Shown: piece by piece, positions 31,810 to 42,152 of the stretch | Layout: each line of letters begins with the position of its first letter | Numbering within the stretch: position 1 is the first letter of the stretch | Assembly: GCA_001931905.2 (NCBI GenBank) | Contig: MSJI02000339.1 | Coordinates: 1 to 64,000, forward strand | DNA from: Cladosporium sp. IMV 00045 | Taxonomy: Eukaryota; Ascomycota; Dothideomycetes; Cladosporiales; Cladosporiaceae | Direction of reading: 5' to 3' | Length of the DNA: 64,000 bases | Program-made: the position numbers and the translations under genes | Notes under the pieces: model-generated | Databases searched by the model: none | Seen by the model: the letters and a program-made list of their open reading frames with translations, nothing else | Told to the model about the DNA's origin: nothing

Positions 31810-32133
31810 CGGGCTGATCTCCGCAGCCGACACCTCCAATCGTCGTCATCCATCGACGCCGATGGCGCTTTTTGGTCGAATTCTTCCCGCTCTTACTACG
31901 TCCGTTTAGGGCAGGACGGCATATCGGTAATCGTAGCTGACGTTCCTGCAAATGCTGGGTGTCGACTAGTGTGGTATTTTCGAGTTCGGGATGCCATTAA
32001 TGGACGCCTGCTCTCGCCCGTCACGCCGGTGTTTGCTCCGGATGGGAGTCCGATTGGGGAAGATCTTTTGAACACTCTTCGGAGAATACTGGACAAGAAT
32101 CTGTGGGGTTTTTATCATGTCTGCAAGGGCTGA
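31810..32133 (+). pseudogene. Coding-like frame without a start codon, possible gene remnant
   Basis: An uninterrupted 107-codon frame with no ATG, ending at TGA 32131-32133. The translation looks like a folded protein: GAFWSNSSRSYYVRLGQDG, ISVIVADVPANAGCRLVWYF, RVRDAINGRLLSPVTPVF, then EDLLNTLRRILDKNLWGFYH. A possible splice acceptor (CTCCGCAG) precedes it at 31826, but no upstream exon keeps frame without a stop. I cannot name the family. It may be a last exon of a decayed gene or a real exon whose start I cannot find. Confidence 0.35.
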
Positions 32134-32780
32134 TCTCAATCTCTAGCACATGGATTGACAGGGTGGGCAATGCTCTGCGGCTCAAGTAATCTCGATGGCC
32201 TTGATCAACTCGACACCATGCGGGAGCCATGAGAGCGGGAATCTCTTGCAGTGAGGTCTTCCAAATAGTCATCAAACTGCAAGCTAAACACTACTCTGTC
32301 GTTGGCTGGTCTAGCCCATACCTCCTCTTCGAACGCACACAGTTACCCGGTTCCAAAGACCGGTCGCTTGGGATACCCCAGGCCGAGCTAGAATCTGGAG
32401 CTCTGGAGCTTTCTGGGGGAAGATCTGGGACGCGGCCCACATTTCTATCGGACTATTGATGAAGCCATCTCTAGTCTACTTCGCAGATTGTAAGTGCTGG
32501 CAGCAAGTACGCGAAAGCTTGATCGCTATTCTTCGAGGCTTGTCCAGTAGGAGATCTCACATTCGAAGCCATCTACCGCTTTATATGCGCGGTTATGGAT
32601 TCTTAATAGGACGCTATGCCGTCCGTGGGCATTACACGACGGCAGCGGGGAGGATTTCCTGACGACAATGGCTTTTCGTTGGACGTTAGTGTGCGGGAAA
32701 CAACAATGATGATGATGTTGGCTATCGTTCGGGTCATGATGAGAGTTGTGAATGGTTTGAGATGAGGCCAGGAGAATGCC

Positions 32781-32787
32781 TATAAAG
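32781..32787 (+). promoter_or_regulatory. TATA box of the small secreted protein gene
   Basis: TATAAAG lies about 110 bases before the ATG at 32896, a usual distance for a strongly expressed fungal gene. Confidence 0.5.
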
Positions 32788-32895
32788 GTCCTGTCGACAA
32801 CCCGTATATCGTTGAATTCAGCAGATACTGACATCTCCTTCCACCACAACTCAAAGCACACTCTCCATTGCCTCTCTCGGCCCTCCGCCTACAAT

Positions 32896-33513
32896 ATGCA
32901 GTTCATCCTCGCCGCCCTCGGTCTCCTCGCCGCCGCCGTTCAGGCAAGCCCAGTCCCAGCTGCGGCCGCTGCTGGCACCTCTCAGCTGGCCACCTTCGAC
33001 GACCTCCCATCCCTCATCGGCGTCTCCGAGCTGAACCCCGTTGGCAACTACAAGGGCCTCAACTGGAGAGCTCTCGACGTCCTACAGGCGGGCATTGGAG
33101 GGATCAACGCAGTTCGTCCTCAATCCGGCATCAACGTCGCTGCCAACGGCATCACCAGCACCATCTTGCAAGGCGGCGGAATCTCCATCACCGCGCAATC
33201 GGTCAAGTCTTTCGACCTGCAGTACGCTTACTTCGGCTGCGTCGTCAACACCGTCGAGACCGCTGCGAGTGTGCCGCAGGCTTGCACCGTTGCGTTCTCC
33301 GGATACAAGAAGGGCTCGTCCAAGGTCTTCAAGACCGTCAACCAGTCTTTCAGCCCCACCAACCCTCTGATCTCCAAGATGACCAAGGCGACTTTCGATT
33401 CTGCTTTTGCTGGTCTCGATCGTGTTGATGTCGCTGTTGTTGGGGGTGTTACGCCGGCTACTTTGACTGGCTTGTTGATTGATAACGTCAAGTACACGAC
33501 TTATGCAAAGTAG
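32896..33513 (+). CDS. Small secreted protein of unknown function
   Basis: A single-exon gene of 205 residues. Residues 1-18 form a clear signal peptide (MQFILAALGLLAAAVQAS), with a likely cut after Ala17 or Ser18. The mature part begins with a short Ala-rich stretch, then TFDDLPSLIG, NYKGLNWRALDVL, SITAQSVKSFDLQYAYFGC, a second cysteine in VPQACTVAF, and a C-terminal DRVDVAVVG...LLIDNVKY pattern. Only two cysteines are seen, which may form one disulphide. The 'TFDDLP...YKGLNW' pattern and mostly beta-strand look recur in secreted proteins of plant-associated and saprotrophic ascomycetes that have no assigned function. Position in a gene-poor stretch with a TATA box fits a regulated secreted protein. 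An effector role is possible but not shown. Confidence 0.85.
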   Translation: MQFILAALGLLAAAVQASPVPAAAAAGTSQLATFDDLPSLIGVSELNPVGNYKGLNWRALDVLQAGIGGINAVRPQSGINVAANGITSTILQGGGISITAQSVKSFDLQYAYFGCVVNTVETAASVPQACTVAFSGYKKGSSKVFKTVNQSFSPTNPLISKMTKATFDSAFAGLDRVDVAVVGGVTPATLTGLLIDNVKYTTYAK

Positions 33514-34806
33514 GGTGTGGATCCGTCGATCTGCAGTTCAGGCAGGAGGTGCGACAGATAAGGGGGAACTGTGCTTAAGATGTCAATACGAGTTTTATGA
33601 TGAAATGAAGAGAAGACTTTTGGGTGTCATTCGTATCACATTACCTTCCGTCTTCCCCAAAGTCTGTGATTCTACTGTAATAATTACTTGGGGTCCAACA
33701 GCTGCCTCTTCCAATCGAGGCTGTTTACGATAGTCTTGCTCGTTCCATGGAAATCTTCTCGTCACAGTCAGTATTTCAAGAGAAGCAGAGCATACGTTCG
33801 CGGGCATCAGAAACTATGCCGACAGTCTCAGGATCGAGAATCTCAGCATTTATGTAATCACATGATTCTAGTACCATATCCTTATTGTTAATCGGACTAA
33901 AATCTGTGTCCTGTCTCAGACAAATTTGTAGAAAATCAGCATCAATATTGTCGCACTGCGCTGGTACCATCGCTTTTCGTACATTGAAATCCGTGTATCA
34001 CCCTTGAGAAGACCGGGCATCAGCAACGATGAATAATGGATTTCTTGATGATCTCGGCGTGAGGCGTATCTGTTGATTCAATGATGGCTGGACACTACTC
34101 GAGGGATCTTCATCTCGTCGTTGAGAGACGATGGGGAGACCACTGGCCTTTTTGGTCAGCTTTAAAACAGATTGTGTATTACTGATCAAGAGGTTTTTAT
34201 TTGGTCCCCCGCCCCGGCCAAGCACACTTAAATAGCAGCACCAAAGTGCAAGCGAGAATCGCATTCGCTTTCTCGTACCTCGTATATCGTACTCGTCAAT
34301 CTCGCGCCCGAATGCGAGCTCTTGAAAGGGCTGAAACCAAGAGCTAAGAAAGTAACGGCTATGGCTTGGCACTCGGCATATGATGGACAACCTTTCAACG
34401 CCTGCTCTTCAAATCTTTTCAAGAGACAATAATAGGGCTGAGATATGAAAGACTCTGCTGCAATAATTCACACGATGCCGCCGCTGGTGCCAATATTAAC
34501 GATCATGGCATCCAGATGACACTGGACGGCGATAGCTGGTAACTCAGGTGGATTGCTTACGCCGACACCAACATCCCAAGTTCTTGGACCGGCTCATGGA
34601 GACTCTAGAGACTTGGCTACAGTCTTGTAATGGCCAGTTTCGCCACGGTAGAACGCCGTCCCCCCGTAATCGACACGAAGGCAGGACTACTTCATCAAAG
34701 TAGACTCCCGCGTGTTAGAAAAAGATGTATTTGATCTGTCAACACCAAATCTTTCATTCGTACTTCCTGGCCTGCGTCTCGCCCAGATTCGCCCATCTCC
34801 ACAACA
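33514..34806. other. Intergenic, no gene seen
   Basis: About 1.3 kb with only short overlapping frames on both strands. This is the likely 3' UTR of the secreted protein and promoter of the RTA1 gene. Confidence 0.55.
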
Positions 34807-35943
34807 ATGAGTGACTCCGAAGAGCCGTTTGTCCCGTCCTACAACAGTTGCGATGGACTTTCAGCATTATGTCCCATCGAAGCCACGCTGTATGGCTATC
34901 AGCCAACTTTGGGAGCAACGGCTTTCTTTGCAGCACTCTTCGCATTGAACCTGTTGATCACTCTCGCACTGATGGTTTACTCTCGACTCTGGTCGTTCCA
35001 AGCATGGCTATCTGTCGGTCTCATCTTTGAGGTCATAGGCTATGCTGGACGTCTAGCGATGAATGACGATCCTTGGAAGTATGTTGCTCGTTGTTGAAAT
35101 GCTCCGGATCTTGCTGACCAGATTCAAAACAGCGCGACCACCATGTCAATGCAGCTTGCTTGTCTTTTCATCGGTCCATCCTTCGTCTCTGCTGCCATCT
35201 CCGTGGTTTTCAAGCACATCATTCTGTACTGTGGTCAACAACACTCCAAGCTGAAGGCAAAATGGTACCCCTACGTCTTTATCGGAACGGACTTTGCCTG
35301 TATTCTCGTTCAGGTCGCCGGTGGCGCTGTTTCCAGTCTTGCAACAACAGGCGATGGCAGTAACCAAGCGCTTCTCGATGCTGGTAGCGGTCTTCTCATT
35401 GCTGGTGTCGTAGCCCAGGTCGTCAACATGGTCGTCTGCGGATTCATCATTTTGCACTTCATCTGGAATTTTAGACGCTCAACGAGAGGGCCAAGCAAAG
35501 AGGGATTTGTCGACCCGTCTCAATACACCACCGACAAGACCAACCCGAAGCTGAGGCGAAACTTCACGGCCTTCTGCTGGGCTTTGGCGACTTCGTACAT
35601 TGCCGTCTTGATCAGATGCATCTATCGGTAAGCAATCATAATTGTCCCCTCAATCATAGGGGAAGTACAGGCATCGCTGATCGATCGATTAGCATTCCAG
35701 AAATGGCTATGGGCTGGGGAAGCACTTTGATGCAAAACGAGGTCAGCTTCTTGATCTTGGATGGCGCGTACGTATTAATAGGCTGCCCTTGATCGTTATC
35801 GCGGTATATTAACACTTCTCAGGATGATCGCCATTGCATGCAGCCTTCTGACAATCGCCTACCCTGGAATATGGTTCCCTCCGATGCAGAGAGGCAAGAA
35901 GCGGGATCCAGCTCCAACGCAGGAACCGGGGGTGATGGAGTGA
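34807..35943 (+). CDS. RTA1-family membrane protein (lipid-translocating exporter-like)
   Basis: Four exons, 34807-35078, 35133-35627, 35693-35767 and 35823-35943, give 320 residues. RTA1/Rsb1-type proteins are seven-helix plasma-membrane proteins of fungi implicated in sphingoid-base export and resistance to toxic lipids or drugs. Visible features: an extracellular N-terminus with a Cys pair (NSCDG, ALCPIEA), the typical YGYQPTLGA start of helix 1, GYAGRLA after helix 2, MSMQLACLFIGPSFVSAAI, a FIGTDFACILVQVAGGA segment, then RCIYRIPEMAMGWGSTLMQNE, the family's conserved exit motif, and YPGIWFPP before a short cytosolic tail. The usual family length is about 300 residues, so this is full-length. 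Introns are 54, 65 and 55 nt. Confidence 0.93.
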
Positions 35944-36225
35944 TGAGGCGGTTGATCCAATTTTTTGCGGCATAGCACAGGCAAAGCAGATTAGCATCTC
36001 TTTTCTCGTTCATAGACACAATAGACACTCCGTTGATTCCTTTGTGCTCTTCCACATCCCTCGAAATTTCGTCTGCCCGGGCCCTGACCAAAGTTGGGCG
36101 TGATTCGCGCAAAAAAATCTAATAAAATCGAATAAATAGTTAGGGAAGCCAATGTCAGGCCCGAAAATATCTCTTTGCTACCGTCGACAAGCTGGTGTGC
36201 TTGTGCAAAAGCAAAAATGTGGTAC

Positions 36226-36266
36226 TACAGGGAATTTAACCCTGCGCTTTGAATGAGCCAATCCTG
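36226..36266 (-). other. tRNA-like remnant (D-stem and T-arm pieces)
   Basis: Reading the minus strand, GATTGGCTCA matches the tRNA just upstream at its D-arm start, and 22 bases later comes a perfect five-base stem with a seven-base loop, CAGGG-TTAAATT-CCCTG, placed like a T arm. The middle of a tRNA is missing. It lies just 3' of the intact tRNA-Arg and could be a decayed copy. Weak evidence. Confidence 0.25.
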
Positions 36267-36279
36267 AAGATGGGAACAA

Positions 36280-36367
36280 CAACCAACATGGGACTCGAAC
36301 CCACAGCCTTCCGCTATGATCCTAGAATGAATAGGAGGCGGACGCTCTACCATTGAGCCAATCGGCT
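36280..36367 (-). tRNA. tRNA-Arg (anticodon CCT) with a 16-nt intron
   Basis: A complete cloverleaf on the minus strand. Acceptor AGCCGAT pairs with GTTGGTT (three G-U pairs). The D arm is GCTC-AATGGTA-GAGC. The anticodon stem TCCGC pairs perfectly with GCGGA. The T arm is GTGGG-TTCGAGT-CCCAT, holding the B box GGTTCGAGTCC; the variable loop is AGGCT and the discriminator is G. The anticodon loop reads CT-CCT-A, then a 16-nt intron (36331-36316) after position 37, then A. The mature length is 72. CCT reads AGG codons. No long T run immediately follows the 3' end; the nearest T5 is about 60 bases downstream, so termination is not obvious. Confidence 0.88.
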
Positions 36368-37369
36368 TTCGGGAAATCAACTGATTTGATATCTTTCTAA
36401 ATTCTTTACAAATTATATTCGCTCAAAAAAAGGCGGTTGAGTTGAGCATTGCGTCTCCCGGCGACGACGACACCACGCCGTCAATGATTATGTCTTTCTG
36501 TCGAGCTTAGCAGTGTAGACAACATCCCAAAGCAAACCAATGGCTAGCGAAGAACGTCGAGGAAGAAAGGTCTGGATTGCTGAGATGTGCGAAGCGGCGG
36601 TAGCGGCGGTAGCGGATTCAATCAGGACTCAGGTCGGTAGCTCAATGGTATCTTTGGGCAGTCTCGGTTTCCGGGCTGTCATCAAATCGCGGGATATACT
36701 TCTGGCTAACATCCAGAAGCCAGTCATTGCATCTAGAGATACTGTCGTGAGCAGCGAAGAGCTGTCATACGGCGGTCAGGGGGTTGCGGCACCTCCTGAT
36801 CGGCAGCTGAGAACCAGATAGCTGACTTCGGCGAGGTGACACGGAGCAATGGTGATACAGCGTGGCTTGCTGGGATCCTAATGCCTGGATCAATTGGTTC
36901 ATTCTGGAGCATATGCTGCAGTTCCTCACTTGACGGTTCCTATCTCGTCTGAGTCAGTATGGGATGAAATCGTTAGCTGTGATTAGCAAAATTACCGGGT
37001 GATGGTATCTGGACGAATCAACATCCCTGTGGTTGAGGACAGATTGTCAATAGAACTCTCATTCATTCGACATATCAATAAATCGAAGACATCCTTTACC
37101 AACGCTCTGAGAACAACGATATATCCTATGCCCCTTGGGCGGAGGGCTTCAGGAATATAGATATACTCGTACAAGCCAACCCCAACCCTAACCCTAAAGT
37201 TTTATCCCTAACACCCGGCGGCTGTCGCATACCTCTTGAAAATATTACACTACTGTCCTTCTGCCTTATTCGATTTGATTGAATATCAGAAAAGGGGGAA
37301 CCGTATCACATTGAACTATATGGCGTTCATTATAAGCGGGGCGACTTTCCAGTGCTTTCGCGAGCTGTC
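36368..37369. other. Intergenic with telomere-type repeat
   Basis: About 1 kb upstream of the tRNA and before the monooxygenase gene. It holds a 93-codon plus frame at 36540-36821 without recognisable features, and the telomere-type repeat listed separately. Confidence 0.55.
37176..37211 (+). repeat. Short interstitial telomere-type repeat (CCCTAA)
   Basis: The plus strand reads CCAA-CCCCAA-CCCTAA-CCCTAA from 37176 to 37197, then one more CCCTAA at 37206-37211. TTAGGG is the usual telomere unit of filamentous ascomycetes. Orientation is that of a left chromosome end, with the region to its right as the interior. Confidence 0.7.
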
Positions 37370-39603
37370 ATGCAAAGTGGAGCACGGATTGCGCGATCTC
37401 ACTCAATGCAACCCGAAGACGAGCAGGTCAACGATGAATCTCTCCCAACACGGAGTCTCGCCCACGGCCAGTATTATTTTGCGACAGCCAGTCGGTTCTC
37501 TATCAGACCTACACACCTCCCACCAAGCATTGCGGACCAGAGCCAGCAAATGGGCGAAGCAGTCGAGCCTCCAACCGTCACACACTTTGGGCAATCCAGC
37601 AAAGACGACCCTGCCGAAACGATCGATATCATCGCACAAGATGATTTCCCTGTGGCACCTGACCTAAACACTGAAGACGATTGGACCTACCCTTATTCCA
37701 CAGACTTTGTCATACAAGAGAAACCTATAGACGAGATCAAATCGCTTAAGGTAAGAACCACGCACTTGAGACTGAAGTTACTTGTACCTGACATCAACAG
37801 GTAGCTGTGATAGGAGCTGGTATTGCTGGCATCACCGCCGGTGTCTTGCTTCCAATCAAAGTCCCAGGCATCCAATTGACCATTTTCGACAAGAACAGCG
37901 ACGTGGTACGCACATATCAACCATCTCTCCATTTTCACAATAGACTAAACCCAGATCTAGGGAGGTACATGGGTTGAGAACATCTATCCTGGCGTCAGAT
38001 GCGATATTCCCTCTCACTGCTACCAGTCAACGTACTCACCTAAGGTCAATTGGTCTGAGGAATATGCTCAAGGCCATGAGATCAAGGAGTATTGGCAATC
38101 TTTGGCCAGGAAGTACGACGTCCATTCCAAATGTCGTTTCCGAACCAAAGTCACCTCTGCGCAATGGGACGCGGGCAGAGCGAAGTGGGCGCTTACCGTC
38201 CTCGATATTACCACTTCAACGACCGAGAGCGTGGATTTTGACTTCATTATCACTGCTAATGGCCACTTCAACGAATGGAAGATGCCGGAGTATCCTGGCA
38301 TCGAGACCTTCAAGGGCCACATTCGCCACTCCTCCAATTGGGACCCAAACTTTGATCCAAGAGGGAAGAGAATCGCCACGATTGGCAATGGCGCCTCGGG
38401 AATCCAAGTCACGACTGCCTTGCAGAAGCAAGCAGCGCATGTAGACCACTACGCACGAAACAAGACATGGATTGCTGGATCATTCAATCCTTCCACCAGG
38501 GAACGTCAAGAAACAGCCATGCCTTTTTCCGAGGAACAGCTCAAGGACTTCCAAGATCCCGAAAAATATCTTGCATTCAGGAAACAGCTCGAGGGCACCT
38601 TCTTCCGCCGGTTCGAATCGATTCTGCGCGACTCAGAGACGACAAGACAGGGTACGGAGAGGTTCAAGCAGATCATGCGAGAACGTCTCGGTGACGATGC
38701 GGAACTGTTGGAGAAAATGGTCCCTTCGTTTCCGCCTTTTTGTCGCCGCCTCACACCTGGCCCTGGATATCTCGAAGCCATCACTAAGGGCAATCTGACG
38801 TTCATCCAGGATCCGATCGACCATTTCACAGAAGATGGCATTGTCACTAAAGACGGCGTCCATCGCCCGGTGGACGCCGTCATCTGCTCCACGGGAGCAA
38901 ACGTAGATTTTGCACCGCCTTTCCCTATTGTGTCTGGCGAACACGATCTCTCTCGCGATTGGAAGCCGGATGGAAGGTTCGGTTTCCCGTACACTTATCT
39001 CGGTCTCTTTACGCCGCATTTCCCGAACCTTGCATATCTGCTTGGTGAGTTGAGGCCAACTTGGAATCCAGGACCAACCAGCTGACGCATCTAAGGTCCT
39101 AACCCGCCAGGAACATCGGGCACCGTCCCTCACGGTAAGAAATTATTTTGACAAAGTACAGCCGACAAGAATACTGACCTGCAACAGGTGCCGAAATCCA
39201 AACCACATACATCGCGAAGCTGCTGCGGAAGATGTCCTCTCAAGGCATCAGAACAGTGGTGCCCTCCAAGCGTGCAGCCGATGACTTCCTAGCCTACTGC
39301 GACGCCTTCTTCCCTCGCACCAACATGAGCCGCAAGTGTAGCTCCTGGTACAACGGCGGACGCCCAGGAGCTCGCATCCATGGCGTTTGGCCAGGCAGCG
39401 GACCGCATTTGACGAGAGTCCTGCGAGAGCCGAAGTGGGAAGACTTCGAGTACACGTACGAGAACGGGGACAATCGTTTCGGGTTCTTGGGTAATGGCTG
39501 GACTGATAAGGAGAGGGACATGGAGAGTGATCTTACCCCTTGGTTGCGGTTGGAGAGTCAGAACGATCTTAAGGATTTGCATGAGAGGTGGTGGGATTTG
39601 TAG
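37370..39603 (+). CDS. Baeyer-Villiger-type flavin monooxygenase
   Basis: Five exons, 37370-37750, 37801-37905, 37961-39044, 39096-39134 and 39188-39603, give 674 residues. Class B flavoprotein monooxygenases use FAD and NADPH to insert oxygen next to ketones or to oxidise N and S atoms. The FAD Rossmann motif GAGIAG is at 132-137, followed by GGTWVENIYPG and the exact Baeyer-Villiger fingerprint FxGxxxHxxxW (FKGHIRHSSNW, residues 279-289). The NADPH Rossmann motif GNGASG lies near 304-309. A 127-residue extension precedes the FAD domain, as in the long HAPMO-like branch; ATG 37406 is an alternative start. Introns are 50-55 nt; the fourth exon is only 39 nt. The substrate is unknown; neighbours suggest degradation or a small pathway. 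Confidence 0.92.
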
Positions 39604-40190
39604 ATGTCATATTTCGTAAGATAGACAAGTAGTTTAGACGTATATATGGAATGCTCAGTCCATGTAGTCGATGCTGAAGTTTTAGGAGGTATCGACATCC
39701 CTGCCAGCTGCTGTGCAACAATTTGTGGTTCCACCCTCGGCCAGCGACCGTGGGAACGGTCGTCCGTGCATCGGAAACTTGCATTTTGAACGTGAGCACT
39801 TCGTCTTTCCCCTCCATCTCCAGTCCAAATGCGAAGGCAACAAGGTCTCCTCCCCTAAGATGAGGGGCTTGTGCTTACGAATGAACAAGAAGAAGATCGC
39901 CCAACGTCTGCAGGCGTGCGCAAGACGTGCGAGCACGCCACCTCCAGAGCTTGACGTGATCGAGTGGCCCACCAGCACGTGTTCGTACATGTACATCTCA
40001 CCAGCTGCATGGCCGAGAAATGATCATATTGTTTGTTGGTAGCTAAATTTCTCGTTGATCTTTCGCGTTGGACATTCTCGTCGTGCCAGTCATTCCCTTG
40101 CTCCCCTACGCAAAAGATAGCAGTGGCAGCGAGCGTGAAGATATTGGTTGCAGACAATCAAGCTAAATCTAAAGAACTCCGTAATCCACT
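39604..40190. other. Intergenic, promoter of the luciferase-like monooxygenase gene
   Basis: This separates two same-strand oxygenase genes. No other feature was found. Confidence 0.6.
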
Positions 40191-41693
40191 ATGGCCTCCA
40201 ATACAGCTGACAATGGCCGCAAGCCGTGGATTATGAACGCATTCGCCATGACTGCGCCAGGCCACTTGTCTCCTGGTTTGTCACAACAGATGATCTTACC
40301 TTAAGAGCTTCCTTCGACTAACTCTTCCAAGGTCTCTGGAGACACCCATCCCAAGAAAAGCAAACTCTAGACCACTGGGTCCGTCTCGCCAAGTTTCTCG
40401 ACGAAAATGGCTTCCACGGCATTTTCTTCGCAGACGTCCTGGGAATCTACGATGTCTACAAGGGCGATGGCCCGGCATTGCAGTCAGGTGCACAAGTACC
40501 CATTCTTGACATCAGCCTTCTCGTGTCCGCGATGGCACATGCCACCAAAAACATCTCATTCGGCGTCACGGCTTCCACCACGTACGAGAATCCTTATGCT
40601 TTGGCACGGAAGTTCGCCACGCTTGATCATATCACGAACGGCAGGGTTGGATGGAACATCGTCACTTCTTATCTCGAAAGCGCGGCGAAGTCGTTTGGTC
40701 TCGAGAAAGGAATTGAGCATGACGAGAGGTATAGGATCGCGGATGAGTTCCTCGAAGTGGTGTACAAATTGCTGGAAAGCAGCTGGCAGGATACCGCAGT
40801 GGAAGCCAACAAGCAGACGGGTGTCTATGCTAATCCTGACAAGGTCAGGAAGATCGATCATGTTGGGTAAAGCTTATTCCAATAGAATTGATCGCATCGT
40901 GCTAATGCCTCACAGCAAGTACTTCAAGTGCGCGGGACCAAGCATCGTCGATCCCTCGCCGCAGCGAACACCTTTCCTGCTCCAAGCTGGCGCATCAAAA
41001 GCTGGAAAAGAATTCGCAGCGAAACATTCCGAAGCCATGTTCTTGCCAGGCATGGTCCCAAGGAAGACGGCACAGGTCGTCCAAGAAACGAAAGCGATCC
41101 TCCGTGAGCTTGGAAAGCCAGAAGACAGTGTCAAGTTCATTGCTGGAATTTTCATCATTGTCGATGAGACCGATGAGAAAGCGCAAGCAAAATTCAACGA
41201 TCTGCTGCAATACGCTGATCTCGAAGGCACGGCTTCGTTGTTTGGCGGCTGGTCAGGCACAGATCTCTCGACCTTCTCGGACGATGAGGATTTCAAGTTC
41301 AACACCAAGACGCCTGCAATCCAGTCCATGATCAACCTTTGGACCGAATCTGTGCCCGGCACAGCTGGTATGAAGTGGACGAAGAAGCTTGTCCTGCAGA
41401 ACCTCGCCGTCTCCGGCGCCCATCAACGCGCCATTGGTAGCCCGACGACAGTCGCAGACATCTTGGAGCAGTGGGTCGATGAGGCAGGTGTTGATGGGTT
41501 CAACATCAGTTACGCGACGACGCCGGGCACTTTCGAGGACTTGGTAGAGCACCTGTGGCCTGAGCTGAGGAAGAGGGGTGTACTGCAGGAGAATTTCGCC
41601 GGCTCCACGATGAGAGAGAACTATCTGCAGGACGGTCAAGGACCGAGGGCCAGAGAGTGGCATCCTGCGAGGGCATACACATGGAGTGGATGA
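40191..41693 (+). CDS. Luciferase-like FMN-dependent monooxygenase (NtaA/SnaA/DszA family)
   Basis: Three exons, 40191-40275, 40332-40866 and 40916-41693, give 465 residues. This family uses reduced FMN and oxygen to cleave C-N or C-S bonds (nitrilotriacetate, dibenzothiophene sulfone) or to oxidise other small molecules. Hallmarks: WRHP...LDHWVRLAKFLDENGFHGIFFADVLG, then YENPYALARKFATLDHITNGRVGWNIVTSYLESAAKSF (several short conserved blocks), GASKAGKEFAAKHSEAMF, and the C-terminal GVDGFNISYATTPGTFEDLVEHLWPEL. Length is typical (430-470). Introns are 56 nt (with a GACTAAC branch site) and 49 nt. In fungi these enzymes are generally thought to have come from bacteria. It needs a separate flavin reductase, which is not seen in this window. 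Confidence 0.93.
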
Positions 41694-42152
41694 CACTGCC
41701 TCTTACGTGCCGACATACTTCCGTACGGACTGACTTTTGTCCAGAGCTAATGACATGCTTCCGTCAAGCACGCTGCCGTGTGAAGGTTGACAATATACCC
41801 TTTTGAACGGCGATCTTGTGTCTTCCTTAGTCCCCCGCACGCGCTTCCCCACGTTGTGTCCCCACAATCTCCTTCCTTTGAACCACCCACAGACCTCCTT
41901 CGATACTTGATGTGCCGAGTCAGAAGTTATAACCACATGCGTGTGTCTCGCATCATGCAGATCGATGTCCGCCGCTGATGGCGGCCAAGTGGTAGGTGGG
42001 TTCTTTGCTGGGACCTATATCCGAGGTGTATTGTGGTTTGATCTTCCCTTAACTTCACTCTCATTGCTTTTTTGTCTTTCCTTTCTACAGTGTGAACAAT
42101 TGCTCTCCATCATCGTAGTGCCTCCTTCGAGATATAGATATCCACCGCCACC
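41694..42152. other. Intergenic, promoter of the Dal5-family transporter
   Basis: No gene is seen. A C/T-rich tract at 42040-42110 precedes the ATG, as is common in fungal promoters. Confidence 0.6.

Larger units (their letters stand above)
31219..32895. other. Gene-poor stretch with a start-less coding-like frame
   Basis: The region between the Zn2Cys6 gene and the small secreted protein. It contains a 107-codon frame lacking ATG at 31810-32133 (separate entry) and a further 76-codon frame at 32229-32459. The right end carries the TATA element and promoter of the secreted protein. Confidence 0.5.

Noticed and set aside
36540..36821. 93-codon plus-strand frame between the tRNA and the telomere-type repeat
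   Set aside because: It starts with a plausible ATG but shows no domain and no sign of continuing exons.
40407..40915. Upstream part of the 428-codon frame that runs into the last exon of the luciferase-like gene
   Set aside because: That part is out of frame with the true exon 2; splicing at 40867-40915 gives the family sequence on both sides.
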